64,000 nt of DNA, from NCBI GenBank assembly GCA_951812345.1, contig OX638295.1, positions 2,142,965 to 2,206,964 of the forward strand. Reading direction: 5' to 3'. Origin of the DNA: Rhodothermales bacterium. GTDB taxonomy: Bacteria > Bacteroidota > Rhodothermia > Rhodothermales > VXPQ01. This document shows, one piece after another, positions 26,243-36,474 of this stretch. The notes below the pieces were generated by a model that was not told the origin of the DNA, did not search any database, and was given only the letters and a program-made list of their open reading frames with translations. The first letter of the stretch is position 1, and every line of letters starts with the position of its first letter. The translations under genes were made by a program, and so were the position numbers.

Positions 26243-28981
26243 CTACTCCGTAATCTCCCTATCCAGTTCCTCCATCAACTCGCCGTACTGCGTCCAGTCG
26301 CCGGATTCGAATGCGTCGCGCAACCGGCTCCACAGTGCGCGCACGCGCTCCAGATCGTCCGCCGACACAACCGTAGCGGCGCCAGCGGCGGCTTCCTCGG
26401 AGTCCGGAACCTCTTCTCCGGCCGCAACCGCCGCAGGAGGAGGAGCCACCCCAAACAACTCGGCCAGCGCCTCGTCCAGGGTCGGCTCCATAGCGATATC
26501 GTCCCCGAACGCTACGATGACCCGCTGCAACTGCGGGATGTCCACGCCTTCGGCGAGCAGAAACACCGGCTCGACGTACAGGAACGAATTCTCGACGGGA
26601 ATGACCATGAGATTCCCCCGGATCACCCGCGAGCCGCGCTGATCCCACAACGCGAGTTGCTGGGAAATTTCCGGGTCCTGGTCGATGCGGGCCTCGATCT
26701 GGGCCGGTCCGTAGATAAGGCGCTGCTTGGGCAATTTGTACACCACAAGACGCCCATACTCCTCCGGATCGGATTTCGCCGCCATCCATGAGATCATGTT
26801 GTCCCGGTTTTCGGGCGTGAGCGGGCTGATCAGCATGAATTCGAGGGCGCCGCGCTCGTCTTCCTCAGTCGTGTCGTCCGGCTCCGAGGGAAGCCGGGCC
26901 AGCACATAGTACGGCTCCATGATGAGTTGCTGGCCTCCGTACTTTTCGAAGGGGCGCGTCCACAGGTCCTCGTTGTTGTAGAAGACCTGCGGGTTGGTCA
27001 TGTGATAGCGATTGAACCGTTCGAGCTGTATTTCGAAAAGGTCCTGCGGATAGCGGAAATGGCTCTCCAGTTCCGGAGGCATCTCTTCGCGCGCCTTGAA
27101 CAGATTCGGGAAGATGGACCGGTACACCTGCAATACGGGGTCCTGGTCGTCCACGACATAGTAATCGACCGCGCCATCGTAGGCGTCCACCATGATCTTT
27201 ACCGAATTCCGGATATAATTGAAATTCCGGAACGGCTGGGAATACGGGAAATTCTTCGAGGTGGTGTAGGCGTCCTGCACCCAGTACAACCGCTCGCTTC
27301 CGAGCACGAGATACGGATCCCGATCCAGTTCCAGAAACGGCGTAATCTGCTCGATGCGTTCCTGTACGCCACGCCATATCTGCAGCCTGCTTTCGGAGTG
27401 AATATAGTCCGAGAGGAGAATGTTTATGTCGCTGAGCTCCCAGGCGTACAACAGGCGATGGAACAGGCTGCTGAAGGGCAAGCCCCCCTGCCCCTCGTAC
27501 GAATTGTACACGTTCTCGTCGCCGCTGGGATAATGCAGCTCCTGTATCCCCGTGTTGACGATGTAGTGACCGCCGCCCGCTTCCCCGTAATAAATGGCCG
27601 GGTTGTCCACCGTCAGTTCCTCGTACCCGAAATCCGGAGGCAAGTCCTTGACGACAAGCCTCGGCTCGCCCTGACGATCCATTTCCGTAACAGGACTCAT
27701 GGCCACGCCATAGCCGTGCGTGAACTGCAAGCGGCGATTTACCCAATTGGCCTCTCCGGGCAGGTCCGTCGAAATCTCGCGCGCCGACACCATCACCTGC
27801 TTCACGTCGCCGCCGTACTCGTACCGGTCGTTATCTACGGAGAAAAATTCGTAGTAACTGCGAATTTCCTGGAGCTGCTTGTAGGTCTGGATCAGCAACC
27901 GGGGATCCCAAAGCCGGATGTTGTCCACGGCGTCACGGTTCTTTTGAATATCGTCGATACTGAGCGTGTCGCTGGCCTCGTATTCGACCTCCGTGATATC
28001 ATGGAGATTATACGCCAGCCGGGTCATGGCGATATTGTGTTCCAGATATGGCGTCTCCAGTTCGAGTTCGTTCGGCTCTACGATGAACTGCTGCACCAGG
28101 CCGGGAAGCACCATGCGCCCCAGCACCCACGCAAGAACGGCTACGCCAACCGCGCCCCCCATCATCCTGCGGCTGACACGCTGCCTCGTGCTCACCACAA
28201 GGAAAACAGCAAGCAACGCGACCATGACGAACGCAATCCATAGCGCGGGCAGAACGATATTCACATCGGTGTATCCAGCCCCGAAGACAATCCCCTGCGA
28301 GGAAAAGAGAATTTCGTAGCGATCCAGGAAAAGACCGAAAGCGAGCAGAAGAAGCCAGAGGGCGGCATTCAGTTTAAGATGCGTGCGGACATTTTTCCGG
28401 GCATGCACCCCCTGGCGTATGCCTTCGAACACGAGAAGGCGCAGCGTCGAATAGATTCCCAGCAGAAAAAGAAGCGTAATGAAAACAAGCAGCGCAAAGG
28501 ACGTTTGGATCATCTCCCAGAAAGGGAGCTGGAACATGTAAAAGCCGAGGTCCTTCCCGAAAATGGGATCGACCTGCGCAAAGGGCTCGTTCCACAGAAA
28601 CCGGAGCGATTCGTCCCATCCGAGATAAAAGGTGAGGGCGAACAGCAGGGCGAAAAACAACGCCACGCCGGTCAGTATTTTCTTCACGCGACCATATTGT
28701 TTCGGCTCGCCCAGGTTCAGCTCGATGTCCTGCAGCGGCGTGCCGGCAAAGGTCGCCCAACGCAGCTCCCGGGCCAGCATCCGCGCATTGGCGACCAGGA
28801 AAACGCCGGCGATCGCAAACGCCAGGACGCCGAGACTTATCTTGGCCAGTTTGAGCGTCCAGAAAACGCCCTCGTACCCCATATGGCGCATCCACAGCCA
28901 TTCGAAAATGGTCGAGGAAAAAAGGCTCAGTACGATGAGCGGTATGATGATATAGAGAAGAAGGCGAAGGCGTCGCGGCAT
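26243..28981 (-). CDS. UPF0182 family membrane protein
   Basis: 912 residues, normal for UPF0182 (COG1615). Seven hydrophobic segments fill residues 1-300 (LLLYIIIPLIVLSLFS, LGVLAFAIAGVFLVA, GVALFFALLFALTFYLG, FALLVFITLLFLLGIYS, LWLLLLAFGLFL, ALWIAFVMVALLAVFLV). A large extracytoplasmic domain follows with family-typical blocks: MTRLAYNLHDI, LWDPRLLIQTYKQLQEIRSYY, RLQFTHGYGVAMSPV, YGEAGGGHYIVNT, LPFSSLFHRLLYAW, RDPYLVLGSERLYWVQDAYT. The tail is acidic. The biochemical role of this family is not known. It starts 11 bases from the divergent CotH-type gene. Confidence 0.93.
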   Translation of the reverse strand: MPRRLRLLLYIIIPLIVLSLFSSTIFEWLWMRHMGYEGVFWTLKLAKISLGVLAFAIAGVFLVANARMLARELRWATFAGTPLQDIELNLGEPKQYGRVKKILTGVALFFALLFALTFYLGWDESLRFLWNEPFAQVDPIFGKDLGFYMFQLPFWEMIQTSFALLVFITLLFLLGIYSTLRLLVFEGIRQGVHARKNVRTHLKLNAALWLLLLAFGLFLDRYEILFSSQGIVFGAGYTDVNIVLPALWIAFVMVALLAVFLVVSTRQRVSRRMMGGAVGVAVLAWVLGRMVLPGLVQQFIVEPNELELETPYLEHNIAMTRLAYNLHDITEVEYEASDTLSIDDIQKNRDAVDNIRLWDPRLLIQTYKQLQEIRSYYEFFSVDNDRYEYGGDVKQVMVSAREISTDLPGEANWVNRRLQFTHGYGVAMSPVTEMDRQGEPRLVVKDLPPDFGYEELTVDNPAIYYGEAGGGHYIVNTGIQELHYPSGDENVYNSYEGQGGLPFSSLFHRLLYAWELSDINILLSDYIHSESRLQIWRGVQERIEQITPFLELDRDPYLVLGSERLYWVQDAYTTSKNFPYSQPFRNFNYIRNSVKIMVDAYDGAVDYYVVDDQDPVLQVYRSIFPNLFKAREEMPPELESHFRYPQDLFEIQLERFNRYHMTNPQVFYNNEDLWTRPFEKYGGQQLIMEPYYVLARLPSEPDDTTEEDERGALEFMLISPLTPENRDNMISWMAAKSDPEEYGRLVVYKLPKQRLIYGPAQIEARIDQDPEISQQLALWDQRGSRVIRGNLMVIPVENSFLYVEPVFLLAEGVDIPQLQRVIVAFGDDIAMEPTLDEALAELFGVAPPPAAVAAGEEVPDSEEAAAGAATVVSADDLERVRALWSRLRDAFESGDWTQYGELMEELDREITE

Positions 28982-28992
28982 AGGATCACAGT

Positions 28993-31900
28993 GTGGATAA
29001 AGGCCCCTATATTTGGGAAGTGCGGGAGGTCCGGCAACCTTGCCGGGGCGAATTCCTCTTTAATACCCCTTGGGATTATACGGTGAACGCAATCAATTTG
29101 TTGAGATCTGCTAAAAAATCACCTCCACGGTCCCTGATCGGACGGTTTCTCCGGACGGCATTCCCGGCGCTGATCGCGCTGCTCCCGCTCGCTTTCGGAA
29201 CCGCCGCCGCGCAGGACACGGCGCCGGTCGTGAACGAATTCATGGCGTCGAACTCGGCGTCGCTGTACGACGAGGACGGGGAGGCGTCGGACTGGATCGA
29301 ACTGCATAACCCGACCGGACAGGCGATCGATCTCACCGGATGGGCGCTCACCGATAACGAGGACGAGCCCGACAAGTGGATATTCTCGGAAAAAACGCTC
29401 GACGCTGGCGAATACTTCATCGTGTTCGCTTCCGGAAAGGACCGGAAACCGGGAGCAGGGGTGTGGAACAGCGTGGTGCGGCGCGGCGACCTGTTCCGCT
29501 ATTTTCCGGGCACCGAACAACCCCCCGCCAACTGGAACGCGCCGGGGTTCGACGCAAGCGAATGGGACGAGGGAGCCAGTGCGCTCGGATACGAAAGGGA
29601 TGGCGCGGGCGCGGATATTCAGACAGAGGTGGACATCGAAGAATTGCTCTCCCTGTACGCGCGCATCGAATTTACGGTGGACAACCCGGACGACGTACTC
29701 CAGGCCGTGTTGCACATGGACTACGACGACGGATTCGTGGCGTACCTGAACGGGCAGGAAATCGCCCGCAGCTTCATGAATTCGGGCGTCCCCTCCTTCG
29801 ATACCCCGGCTTCGGGCCTGCACGAGGCGATGATCTACCAGGGCGGCGAGCCGGAGCCGTTCGCCATATCGAATCCGCAAGACCTGCTGCAAGCCGGCGC
29901 AAACGTGCTGGCCGTCGAGGTGCATAATGCAAACGCCACCTCCTCGGACCTTACGCTCATCCCGTTCCTTTCCCTGCAAACGGAAACGCGACCGGCAGCA
30001 TACCGGGGGACGGCCCCGGAAATCACGTTCGCTTCCCGGACCGAGTTTCATACCAACTTCCGCCTTTCCCGAGGCGGCGAATACCTTGGGCTCATCGATC
30101 CGTCCGGGCAACCCGTATCCGAGTTTGCGCCGGAATACCCGGAGCAACGCCCCGACGTTTCCTACGGCCTGATCGACGGAGGGTATACCTGGTTCGACCT
30201 GCCCACGCCGGGCGGGCCCAACGTGCCGGGCATGAGCGATGTCCTCGATCCCCCTACGTTGAGTGCGGCGGGCGCTATTCTCGATGAACCGTTCTCGCTG
30301 TACCTGTTTCCCGAAACCCCCGGCAGCATCGTCCGCTATACGCTGGACAATTCGGACCCCTCGGAAGAGAACGGGACGCCCTATGCCGGACCGCTCTACA
30401 TAAACGAAACGACCGTGGTGCGCGCCGCCGCCTTTATGGAAGGTTTGGAACCCTCGTCCAGCGTGACGCGCACGTATGTCTTCCCGGAAGACGTAATCCT
30501 GCAATCGCAGGGAAACATGGCAGCAAAGGGATGGCCTGCGTTCTGGGGCGGCAACGATGTGGATATGGGGATGGACCCGGATGTCGTCGAAGGACAGGAA
30601 AACGATGTGATTGCGGCGCTGACGGCCGCCCCCTCCTTCTCTATCGTCCTTCCGCTCGACTCCCTCTTCGACGGCGCACGGGGGATATACTCCAACGCGC
30701 TCAACTACGGGCGGGACTGGGAGCGCCCCGCCTCCATCGAACTCATCTATCCCCCGGACTTCCCGCCCGAAACCGGCCCGCGCGCCCGGCACGGCGGACG
30801 GGACGGATTCGCGGTCAACGCGGGCGTGCGCATCCGCGGGGGATGGAGCCGCAACGACGGAAACCCAAAACATGCCTTTCGTCTGTATTTCCGGGGCGAA
30901 TACGGGCCGAGCACCCTTTCCTATGCGCTCTTCGGCGACGAGGGCGTAGACGAATTCGACAAGTTCGATCTGCGCACCGCTCAGAATTATTCGTGGTCGT
31001 TCAACGGCTCTTCGGCCAACACGATGGTCCGCGAGGTGTTCTCCCGGGATACCCAGCGCGACATGGGCGTCCCCTACACCCGCAGCCGCTACTACCATTT
31101 GTACCTGAACGGCCAGTACTGGGGCCTCTTTCAAACCCAGGAACGATCCGATCACTGGCACGGCGCTTCCTATCTCGGGGGCAACCCGGACGACTACGAC
31201 GTTATCAAGTCAGCGGGGCTGGACGGCGGATATGAGGTAGAGGTTACGGCAGGGGTCTTCGACGACTGGCGCTTTCTTTACGACGAAGCCAATCGGCTGG
31301 CCGCGCTACCCACAGAAGAAGAGCGCGACGCGCTGTACATGAAACTGCAAGGGCTGAACCCGGACGGATCGCGCAATCCCGACTACCCGGTGCTGCTGGA
31401 TACAGACAATCTGATCCAGTACATGCTCATCATTTTCTGGACCGGAAACACGGATTCGCCCATTACGCCGTTCAACGGGACCAACAATTTCTTCGGCATC
31501 CGGGAGCGCAGCGGCGCGAGAGGCTTCACCTGGTTTGCCCACGACAGCGAGCATTCGCTTTTTTCAACCTCACAATTCGGAGATGGTCATAACCGGACCG
31601 GCCCCTTTCCTGCGGGGAATCAGTTCCAGTTCAGCAACCCGCAGTGGCTTCACCAGCAATTGATGGGATCGAACGAATACCGGCTCCGGTTCGCGGACCT
31701 TGCGCAGCGCCACCTGTCCGGAAACGGGACCTTGACCGGCCCGGAGGCCGTGGCCCGGTGGACAAGTCGGACCGACGAAGTGCGCCCGATTATTCTTGCG
31801 GAATCGGCCCGGTGGGGAGACTCCAAACGAGAGCCGGCTTTCACGCCCACCGACTGGCTCCGGGAAGTGACTTCCGTGCAAAACGGATTCCTCCCCACGC

Positions 31901-34032
31901 GGACCCCCATTATCCTCGAACAACTCAGGAATACCAACCGGTACGCATTCGGGCAGTCCCATAACGCCCTGATGGACGCGCCCCTGTATCCGGCCGTGGA
32001 CGCGCCTGTGTTCAGTCACCCGGAAGGCGAGTCGTCCGACTCTTTTACGCTGACCATGCAGACACCGTCGGGGGGGACCGTTTTCTATACGCTGGACGGC
32101 GCAGACCCCCGCATGCTCGGCGGGGACGTTTCCGGATCGGCCATGGCGTACGACGGTACGGGCATAGCCCTCTCCGGGTACAACCGGGTCATGGCGCGTG
32201 TCCGCTCGGACGAAGGCATATGGTCGGCGCTGGAAGAAGCCGAATACTTTGCAGGCATAGCCTCCCCCGTTTCGTCGCGACTTGTCATTTCGGAAATCCA
32301 CTACAATCCGACGGAGCCCACCGATGCGGAAATCGCGGCGGGATTCGACAACAACGACGATTTCGAATTCATCGAACTGCATAACCTCTCCAGTGCGCCG
32401 GTAGCGCTGGGCGGACTGTCGTTCACAGACGGCATTGCGTTCGCCTTCGGGGACGAAATGCTTGCGCCGGGCGCCCGGATCGTCGTAGCGGCCAGCGAGA
32501 ACGCTTTCCGCATGCGGTACGGACCGGGAGCGAATGTAGCCGGCGGGTACGCCTCGGGCAGGCTCAACAATGGCGGCGAGGCCCTGACGCTCAGCAACGC
32601 TGCCGGAGAACGCCTGATCCACGTCGAATACAATGACGGAGACGCCTGGCCGGCGAGAGCGGATGGCGGCGGCAGTTCGCTGACGCTGGATCCCGCCGCC
32701 GCAGACAATATCGACCGCGCCGGAGCGTGGCGGGCAAGTATCGAATACGGCGGATCGCCAGGCGCATCGGGGCGCGCCTCCTTCCGCGACGTGATTATCA
32801 ACGAACTGCTCGCGCACAGCGATCCCCCGCAGGTGGACGCCATCGAACTGCACAACCCCACAAGCCGGTCGATCGACATCGGCGGATGGCTTTTGAGCGA
32901 CGGCGCCCCGCTGGACAAGTACCGCATCCCCGACGGGACGACCATTGAGGCGGGCGGATACGTTGTCTTCGACGAGAACGATTTCAATGCTCCCGGCGCC
33001 GGGAGCGGCTTCGCCCTGAGCAGCGCATACGGCGACGAAGTGCGGCTGACAGCCGCGGATGCGAACGGGAATCCTGCCCTGTTCGCCGACGAGGTCGCCT
33101 TCGGCGCCACGCGCACCGGGGAAACGATCGGCCTGCCCCCAGGCGAAATCGACGCCTTTGTCCCCTTGCAGGAACCCACGCTGGGCGGTCCGAACAGCGC
33201 GCCAAGACCGGCGCAGGTCGTGTTCCGGGAGATTATGTATCACCCGCCGGGCAACAACCCGAATCTCGAATACGTCGCGCTCTACAACGCAGGCAACGGC
33301 ACGGAAAACCTGACCGGGTGGACCTTGCGGAAAGGTGTGGATTTCACGTTTCCGGACGGAATCCAGCTTGCAGCAGGAGACAGTCTCTTCGTGGTAGCTT
33401 TCGACCCGGCCCTTCAAACCGAAAATGAAGCCACGTTGCGGCTGGCGTACGGCTGGGAAAACGACGGGCGGCGCCTGATCGGAGGCTGGGAAGGCCGCCT
33501 TGCGAACGAAGGAGAAACCATCGAACTGAACCGCCCGGACGATCCCCCGGCGGACGACCCGTCGTTCGTCCCGGAAATACTCGAAGAGCGGGTAACCTGG
33601 ACCGATACGGCGCCGTGGCCCGAGAGCGCGGACGGCGGCGGGGCTGCTCTGTACCGGACCAACGTTGCCGGCCTCGGCAGTGACCCGGCGCACTGGGGAA
33701 CGGTGATGCGGACCCTCGCCGTACACCCGGTCGAACGCCCACCCGATCCTCCTGAGTTGTACGGCAGGACGTTCGATCTGTCGGCGGCGTACCCCAACCC
33801 GACGCAGGGCATGGCCCGAACCCACCTGACGATCGCCAGAACGCAACATGTCCGCGCCACGCTATACGACATGCTCGGACGCGAGGTACGCAACATCCTG
33901 AACGGCACGGTGGCGTCCGAAACGATCGAAACGCTCGTCGTGAACGGGGGCGCCCTCGCAAGCGGCGTCTATATTCTGCGCATCGTGGCCGAAGATTTCT
34001 CCGCCATGCGGACGTTCACGGTCGTGCGGTAG
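28993..34032 (+). CDS. CotH-kinase / lamin-tail mosaic protein with T9SS type A sorting tail
   Basis: Up to 1679 residues from a GTG; a second GTG at 29083 would place the signal peptide (SLIGRFLRTAFPALIALLPLAFG, ending TAAAQD) nearer the start. Order of domains: lamin-tail domain (about 75-150, VVNEFMASNSASLYDEDGE, SDWIELHNPTG); jelly-roll-like region; chitobiase/hexosaminidase C-terminal-type domain (about 425-490); CotH kinase-like domain (about 560-860, with VNAGVRIRGGWSRND, FDLRTAQNYSW, GSSANTMVREVFSRD, YLNGQYWGLFQTQERSD); a second hexosaminidase-type domain (about 1010-1075); three more lamin-tail domains from about 1096, 1266 and 1409; and a T9SS tail (about 1590-1679, AYPNPTQG, LYDMLGREVRNI, ASGVYILRIVAED). 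It is probably surface-exposed; CotH-type kinases phosphorylate proteins, but I have not verified active-site residues. Confidence 0.88.
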   Translation: MDKGPYIWEVREVRQPCRGEFLFNTPWDYTVNAINLLRSAKKSPPRSLIGRFLRTAFPALIALLPLAFGTAAAQDTAPVVNEFMASNSASLYDEDGEASDWIELHNPTGQAIDLTGWALTDNEDEPDKWIFSEKTLDAGEYFIVFASGKDRKPGAGVWNSVVRRGDLFRYFPGTEQPPANWNAPGFDASEWDEGASALGYERDGAGADIQTEVDIEELLSLYARIEFTVDNPDDVLQAVLHMDYDDGFVAYLNGQEIARSFMNSGVPSFDTPASGLHEAMIYQGGEPEPFAISNPQDLLQAGANVLAVEVHNANATSSDLTLIPFLSLQTETRPAAYRGTAPEITFASRTEFHTNFRLSRGGEYLGLIDPSGQPVSEFAPEYPEQRPDVSYGLIDGGYTWFDLPTPGGPNVPGMSDVLDPPTLSAAGAILDEPFSLYLFPETPGSIVRYTLDNSDPSEENGTPYAGPLYINETTVVRAAAFMEGLEPSSSVTRTYVFPEDVILQSQGNMAAKGWPAFWGGNDVDMGMDPDVVEGQENDVIAALTAAPSFSIVLPLDSLFDGARGIYSNALNYGRDWERPASIELIYPPDFPPETGPRARHGGRDGFAVNAGVRIRGGWSRNDGNPKHAFRLYFRGEYGPSTLSYALFGDEGVDEFDKFDLRTAQNYSWSFNGSSANTMVREVFSRDTQRDMGVPYTRSRYYHLYLNGQYWGLFQTQERSDHWHGASYLGGNPDDYDVIKSAGLDGGYEVEVTAGVFDDWRFLYDEANRLAALPTEEERDALYMKLQGLNPDGSRNPDYPVLLDTDNLIQYMLIIFWTGNTDSPITPFNGTNNFFGIRERSGARGFTWFAHDSEHSLFSTSQFGDGHNRTGPFPAGNQFQFSNPQWLHQQLMGSNEYRLRFADLAQRHLSGNGTLTGPEAVARWTSRTDEVRPIILAESARWGDSKREPAFTPTDWLREVTSVQNGFLPTRTPIILEQLRNTNRYAFGQSHNALMDAPLYPAVDAPVFSHPEGESSDSFTLTMQTPSGGTVFYTLDGADPRMLGGDVSGSAMAYDGTGIALSGYNRVMARVRSDEGIWSALEEAEYFAGIASPVSSRLVISEIHYNPTEPTDAEIAAGFDNNDDFEFIELHNLSSAPVALGGLSFTDGIAFAFGDEMLAPGARIVVAASENAFRMRYGPGANVAGGYASGRLNNGGEALTLSNAAGERLIHVEYNDGDAWPARADGGGSSLTLDPAAADNIDRAGAWRASIEYGGSPGASGRASFRDVIINELLAHSDPPQVDAIELHNPTSRSIDIGGWLLSDGAPLDKYRIPDGTTIEAGGYVVFDENDFNAPGAGSGFALSSAYGDEVRLTAADANGNPALFADEVAFGATRTGETIGLPPGEIDAFVPLQEPTLGGPNSAPRPAQVVFREIMYHPPGNNPNLEYVALYNAGNGTENLTGWTLRKGVDFTFPDGIQLAAGDSLFVVAFDPALQTENEATLRLAYGWENDGRRLIGGWEGRLANEGETIELNRPDDPPADDPSFVPEILEERVTWTDTAPWPESADGGGAALYRTNVAGLGSDPAHWGTVMRTLAVHPVERPPDPPELYGRTFDLSAAYPNPTQGMARTHLTIARTQHVRATLYDMLGREVRNILNGTVASETIETLVVNGGALASGVYILRIVAEDFSAMRTFTVVR

Positions 34033-34157
34033 CAGGGCTATGCGCCCCCCACTATCGAAACACGGAACGAAACGTCCACCCGACCCCGGGACAACTCCGA
34101 CAGCACCGATCGCCCGCGCAAAACGAATCAGGCGACACTGGCGCTTCCCGCAGGCAA

Positions 34158-34925
34158 TCACATGTGCTCCTTCACGTAGATAGTACGGAACTGCACAAGC
34201 GCAGGCGGGCTGACCCATTCCCCGGCGTCGTTCTTGTGACCATGGTGCTGCAAGCCGATGGGGCCGCAGTCGGGAATTTCGTTCAGGTGAATGCGGTCGA
34301 TGACAAGCTGGCCATTGATCCAGATGGTCATAAACTGGCCCCGAACGACGATCTTCGAAGAGTTCCATTCCCCGATCGCATGGTCCGCATTGACGAGCGG
34401 TAACGCTGCCCGGCGAACCTCCGGCGGCTGGTTCCGATCCATGCGATAGCCATAGACTTCCCCCGACCCGTACGGCCAGTTCCAGATGTTATGCTGGGCC
34501 TTGCCATGGCCGCGCGGGAGAATGCCCGAATCGGAATCGGGCACGGACATCACCATGGGGTTACCGTCCTGATCCATCTTGTGCGTGCCGTCGGCAAGGA
34601 TGATCGGCACTCGGGGGTTCGTGTACGGCTCTACGGTGGTAAGGCGCCAGTCGATCTTGAGCGTGTAATCGCAATAATCCTTTTCGGTCCAGAGACTCTT
34701 GTCTCCTTCCGCTTCGCTTTCCGCGTCATAGTCGATCACGCCGTCGATCACCTTCCAGTGGCCGCCGTCGCCTTCGGGAATGACCCAGCCGTCGAGGTTT
34801 TCCCCGTTGAATATGGACGTGTAGCCCTCGGGAGCCTCCATCTGGGCATGGGCCGTCCGGGGTGTAGTGCACAATGCGAGCAACAGAATCATGCAGAGCG
34901 AAAGTGCATAGCGTCTCGATTTCAT
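34158..34925 (-). CDS. DUF1080 (3-keto-disaccharide hydrolase-type) secreted protein
   Basis: 255 residues with a signal peptide ending TAHAQ. The concanavalin-like jelly-roll domain has the family opening YTSIFNGENLDGWVIPEGDGGHWKV, then GVIDYDAESEAEGDKSLWTE, SDSGILPRG, EWNSSKIVVRGQFMTIWINGQLV and the terminal IGLQHHGH, VQFRTIYVKE. The family includes enzymes that cleave 3-keto-glycosides, but the Pfam name covers proteins of untested function. It is followed on the same strand by nothing closer than the convergent CotH-type gene. Upstream on the same strand are an MFS transporter and a Gfo/Idh/MocA oxidoreductase, the enzyme type that makes or reduces keto-sugars, which supports a keto-sugar role. 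Confidence 0.88.
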   Translation of the reverse strand: MKSRRYALSLCMILLLALCTTPRTAHAQMEAPEGYTSIFNGENLDGWVIPEGDGGHWKVIDGVIDYDAESEAEGDKSLWTEKDYCDYTLKIDWRLTTVEPYTNPRVPIILADGTHKMDQDGNPMVMSVPDSDSGILPRGHGKAQHNIWNWPYGSGEVYGYRMDRNQPPEVRRAALPLVNADHAIGEWNSSKIVVRGQFMTIWINGQLVIDRIHLNEIPDCGPIGLQHHGHKNDAGEWVSPPALVQFRTIYVKEHM

Positions 34926-35030
34926 GGCGTCAGGGGTATGATGAGAAAAGATTTGTTGCAGAGACGCGCCGGAGCGCCCCCGGTTTCCCCGGCGGCGCTC
35001 CGACCGTACGTTGCAATGGATGTATGTATC

Positions 35031-35046
35031 AGGATACTCTGATCAG
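35031..35046. repeat. Intergenic repeat, copy 4 (short)
   Basis: AGGATACTCTGATCAG lies 18 bases downstream of the MFS transporter stop, in the gap before the DUF1080 gene. It is identical in 15 bases to the core at 10995. Only one arm is present. Confidence 0.55.
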
Positions 35047-35063
35047 AAGACCGGCGCTAAATT

Positions 35064-36443
35064 TCAGCCGGTTTCTTCCTCCACCTTCAGTTCGACGGCC
35101 TTGTACCCGCCCTTCGACCGGAAGTACAGGATCAGGAGTACGTAGCACACGAACATGAAGGCCGGGAACCATGCCACGGTCTTCAACGCCAACTGGCTCG
35201 CTGCCGATTGCACAGCCACGACACGGTCCTGATCTTCCTGGGGCAGCAGCGCTACGGCGTCGTCGTCAAGCGCACGATAGGGCACCGTCCCGAGCAAGGC
35301 GGTACGTTCCTCGCCAAGTATCTGGTCGCTGATATCTGCGGCCTGTTCCTCTACCTGATTGGTAATGGAGTTATCCTGTATAGCGCCAATGATCGGACCG
35401 CCAAGCGCACCCGCCGCAAGCATGCCGATGCCCGCAATCGTATTGATCGTCATGGCGCCGCCCTGGGGAAACTGCTCGGAAACCACGCCCAGCGTCGTCG
35501 GCCAGAAGAAGGTCTTGCCGAGGCCGTAGCAGGTGGCGGCAATGAATACGTACCAGAGTACCGACCCTGCCTGCGAAAGCAGAACAAGCCCTATACAGGC
35601 GATCCCGGCGCTGCATGCGAGGAGACCCAGCGGATTGATCCGGTGAACGATCGGCCCGGCGAAAAACCGAAGCACGAACATGATGGCCGAAGTATACACC
35701 AGCACCCACAGCGGATGTACGGGGGTGTTACTCAGTACGCTGGTCATCAGCGCCGTAATCCAGCCATCCGTACCCAGTTCGGTGATGGCCAGCGGAACCA
35801 TGATAGCCAACAGGATGAGAAACAGCGGGTGGTACATGGTCTTGAGCATGCCCGCGTACCCGACGCCCGCGGCCACGCGCTCCTGCACCGGCCAGGTCTC
35901 CCGAATCAGCATCCAGCCGTAAACCAGCGTGGGAAGAATCACGAACGCCACCTGCCAGCGCCAGCCGATGTCGCCGACCGCGATAAGCATGATGCCGCCC
36001 AGCACAAGGCCGCCCGGCCACCCCGCATGAAGGATATTCAGGTGGTGCGTCTTGGAATTGGGGTACAAGGTGGCTACCGCCGGATTAATGACGGCCTCCA
36101 CGATACCGTTTGAAAGCGCCAGGATGAATGTGCCGATGTAGAGCACCCAGAACGGGTCGCCTATATGCCCGGCGCATATCGTGACGAGCGCGGAGACCAC
36201 ATGGCCCGCGCACGCGATGCGGATCGACGTATGGTACCCGATCTTGTCGATGATCAGGCTGAACAAAATGATCGTAAGCGGGAAGCCCAGAACGCCGGCC
36301 CCGCTGATCCATCCCAACTGCACACCGCTCAAATTGAACTCCGTGCCCCATTCAAAAAGGAGGCCGGCCCGGATAACGAAGCCGAAAGCCGTAGCGACCA
36401 GCGCCACGATGCTTCCTACGAAAAGACGGTTTTTATTGACCAT
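35064..36443 (-). CDS. MFS transporter (sugar-porter-like, about 12 TM)
   Basis: 459 residues from the ATG at 36443 (MVNKNRLF), just upstream of the first membrane helix; the frame is open to 36509 but that stretch is polar and overlaps the end of the oxidoreductase gene. About 12 hydrophobic segments are visible in two halves (VGSIVALVATAFGFVIRAGL, WISGAGVLGFPLTIILFSLI, GWRWQVAFVILPTLVYGWM; then FLILLAIMVPLAITELG, VFIAATCYGLGKTFFWPTTLGVV, AMTINTIAGIGMLAAGALGG). The central polar loop and a soluble insert of about 60 residues near the end (QVEEQAADISDQ...) are MFS-like or unusual, respectively. The oxidoreductase gene ends 31 bases upstream on the same strand, suggesting one operon for uptake and oxidation or reduction of a sugar. 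Confidence 0.88.
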   Translation of the reverse strand: MVNKNRLFVGSIVALVATAFGFVIRAGLLFEWGTEFNLSGVQLGWISGAGVLGFPLTIILFSLIIDKIGYHTSIRIACAGHVVSALVTICAGHIGDPFWVLYIGTFILALSNGIVEAVINPAVATLYPNSKTHHLNILHAGWPGGLVLGGIMLIAVGDIGWRWQVAFVILPTLVYGWMLIRETWPVQERVAAGVGYAGMLKTMYHPLFLILLAIMVPLAITELGTDGWITALMTSVLSNTPVHPLWVLVYTSAIMFVLRFFAGPIVHRINPLGLLACSAGIACIGLVLLSQAGSVLWYVFIAATCYGLGKTFFWPTTLGVVSEQFPQGGAMTINTIAGIGMLAAGALGGPIIGAIQDNSITNQVEEQAADISDQILGEERTALLGTVPYRALDDDAVALLPQEDQDRVVAVQSAASQLALKTVAWFPAFMFVCYVLLILYFRSKGGYKAVELKVEEETG

Positions 36444-36474
36444 GATGGTGTTGCGGGATGAATGAACGAGAGAT

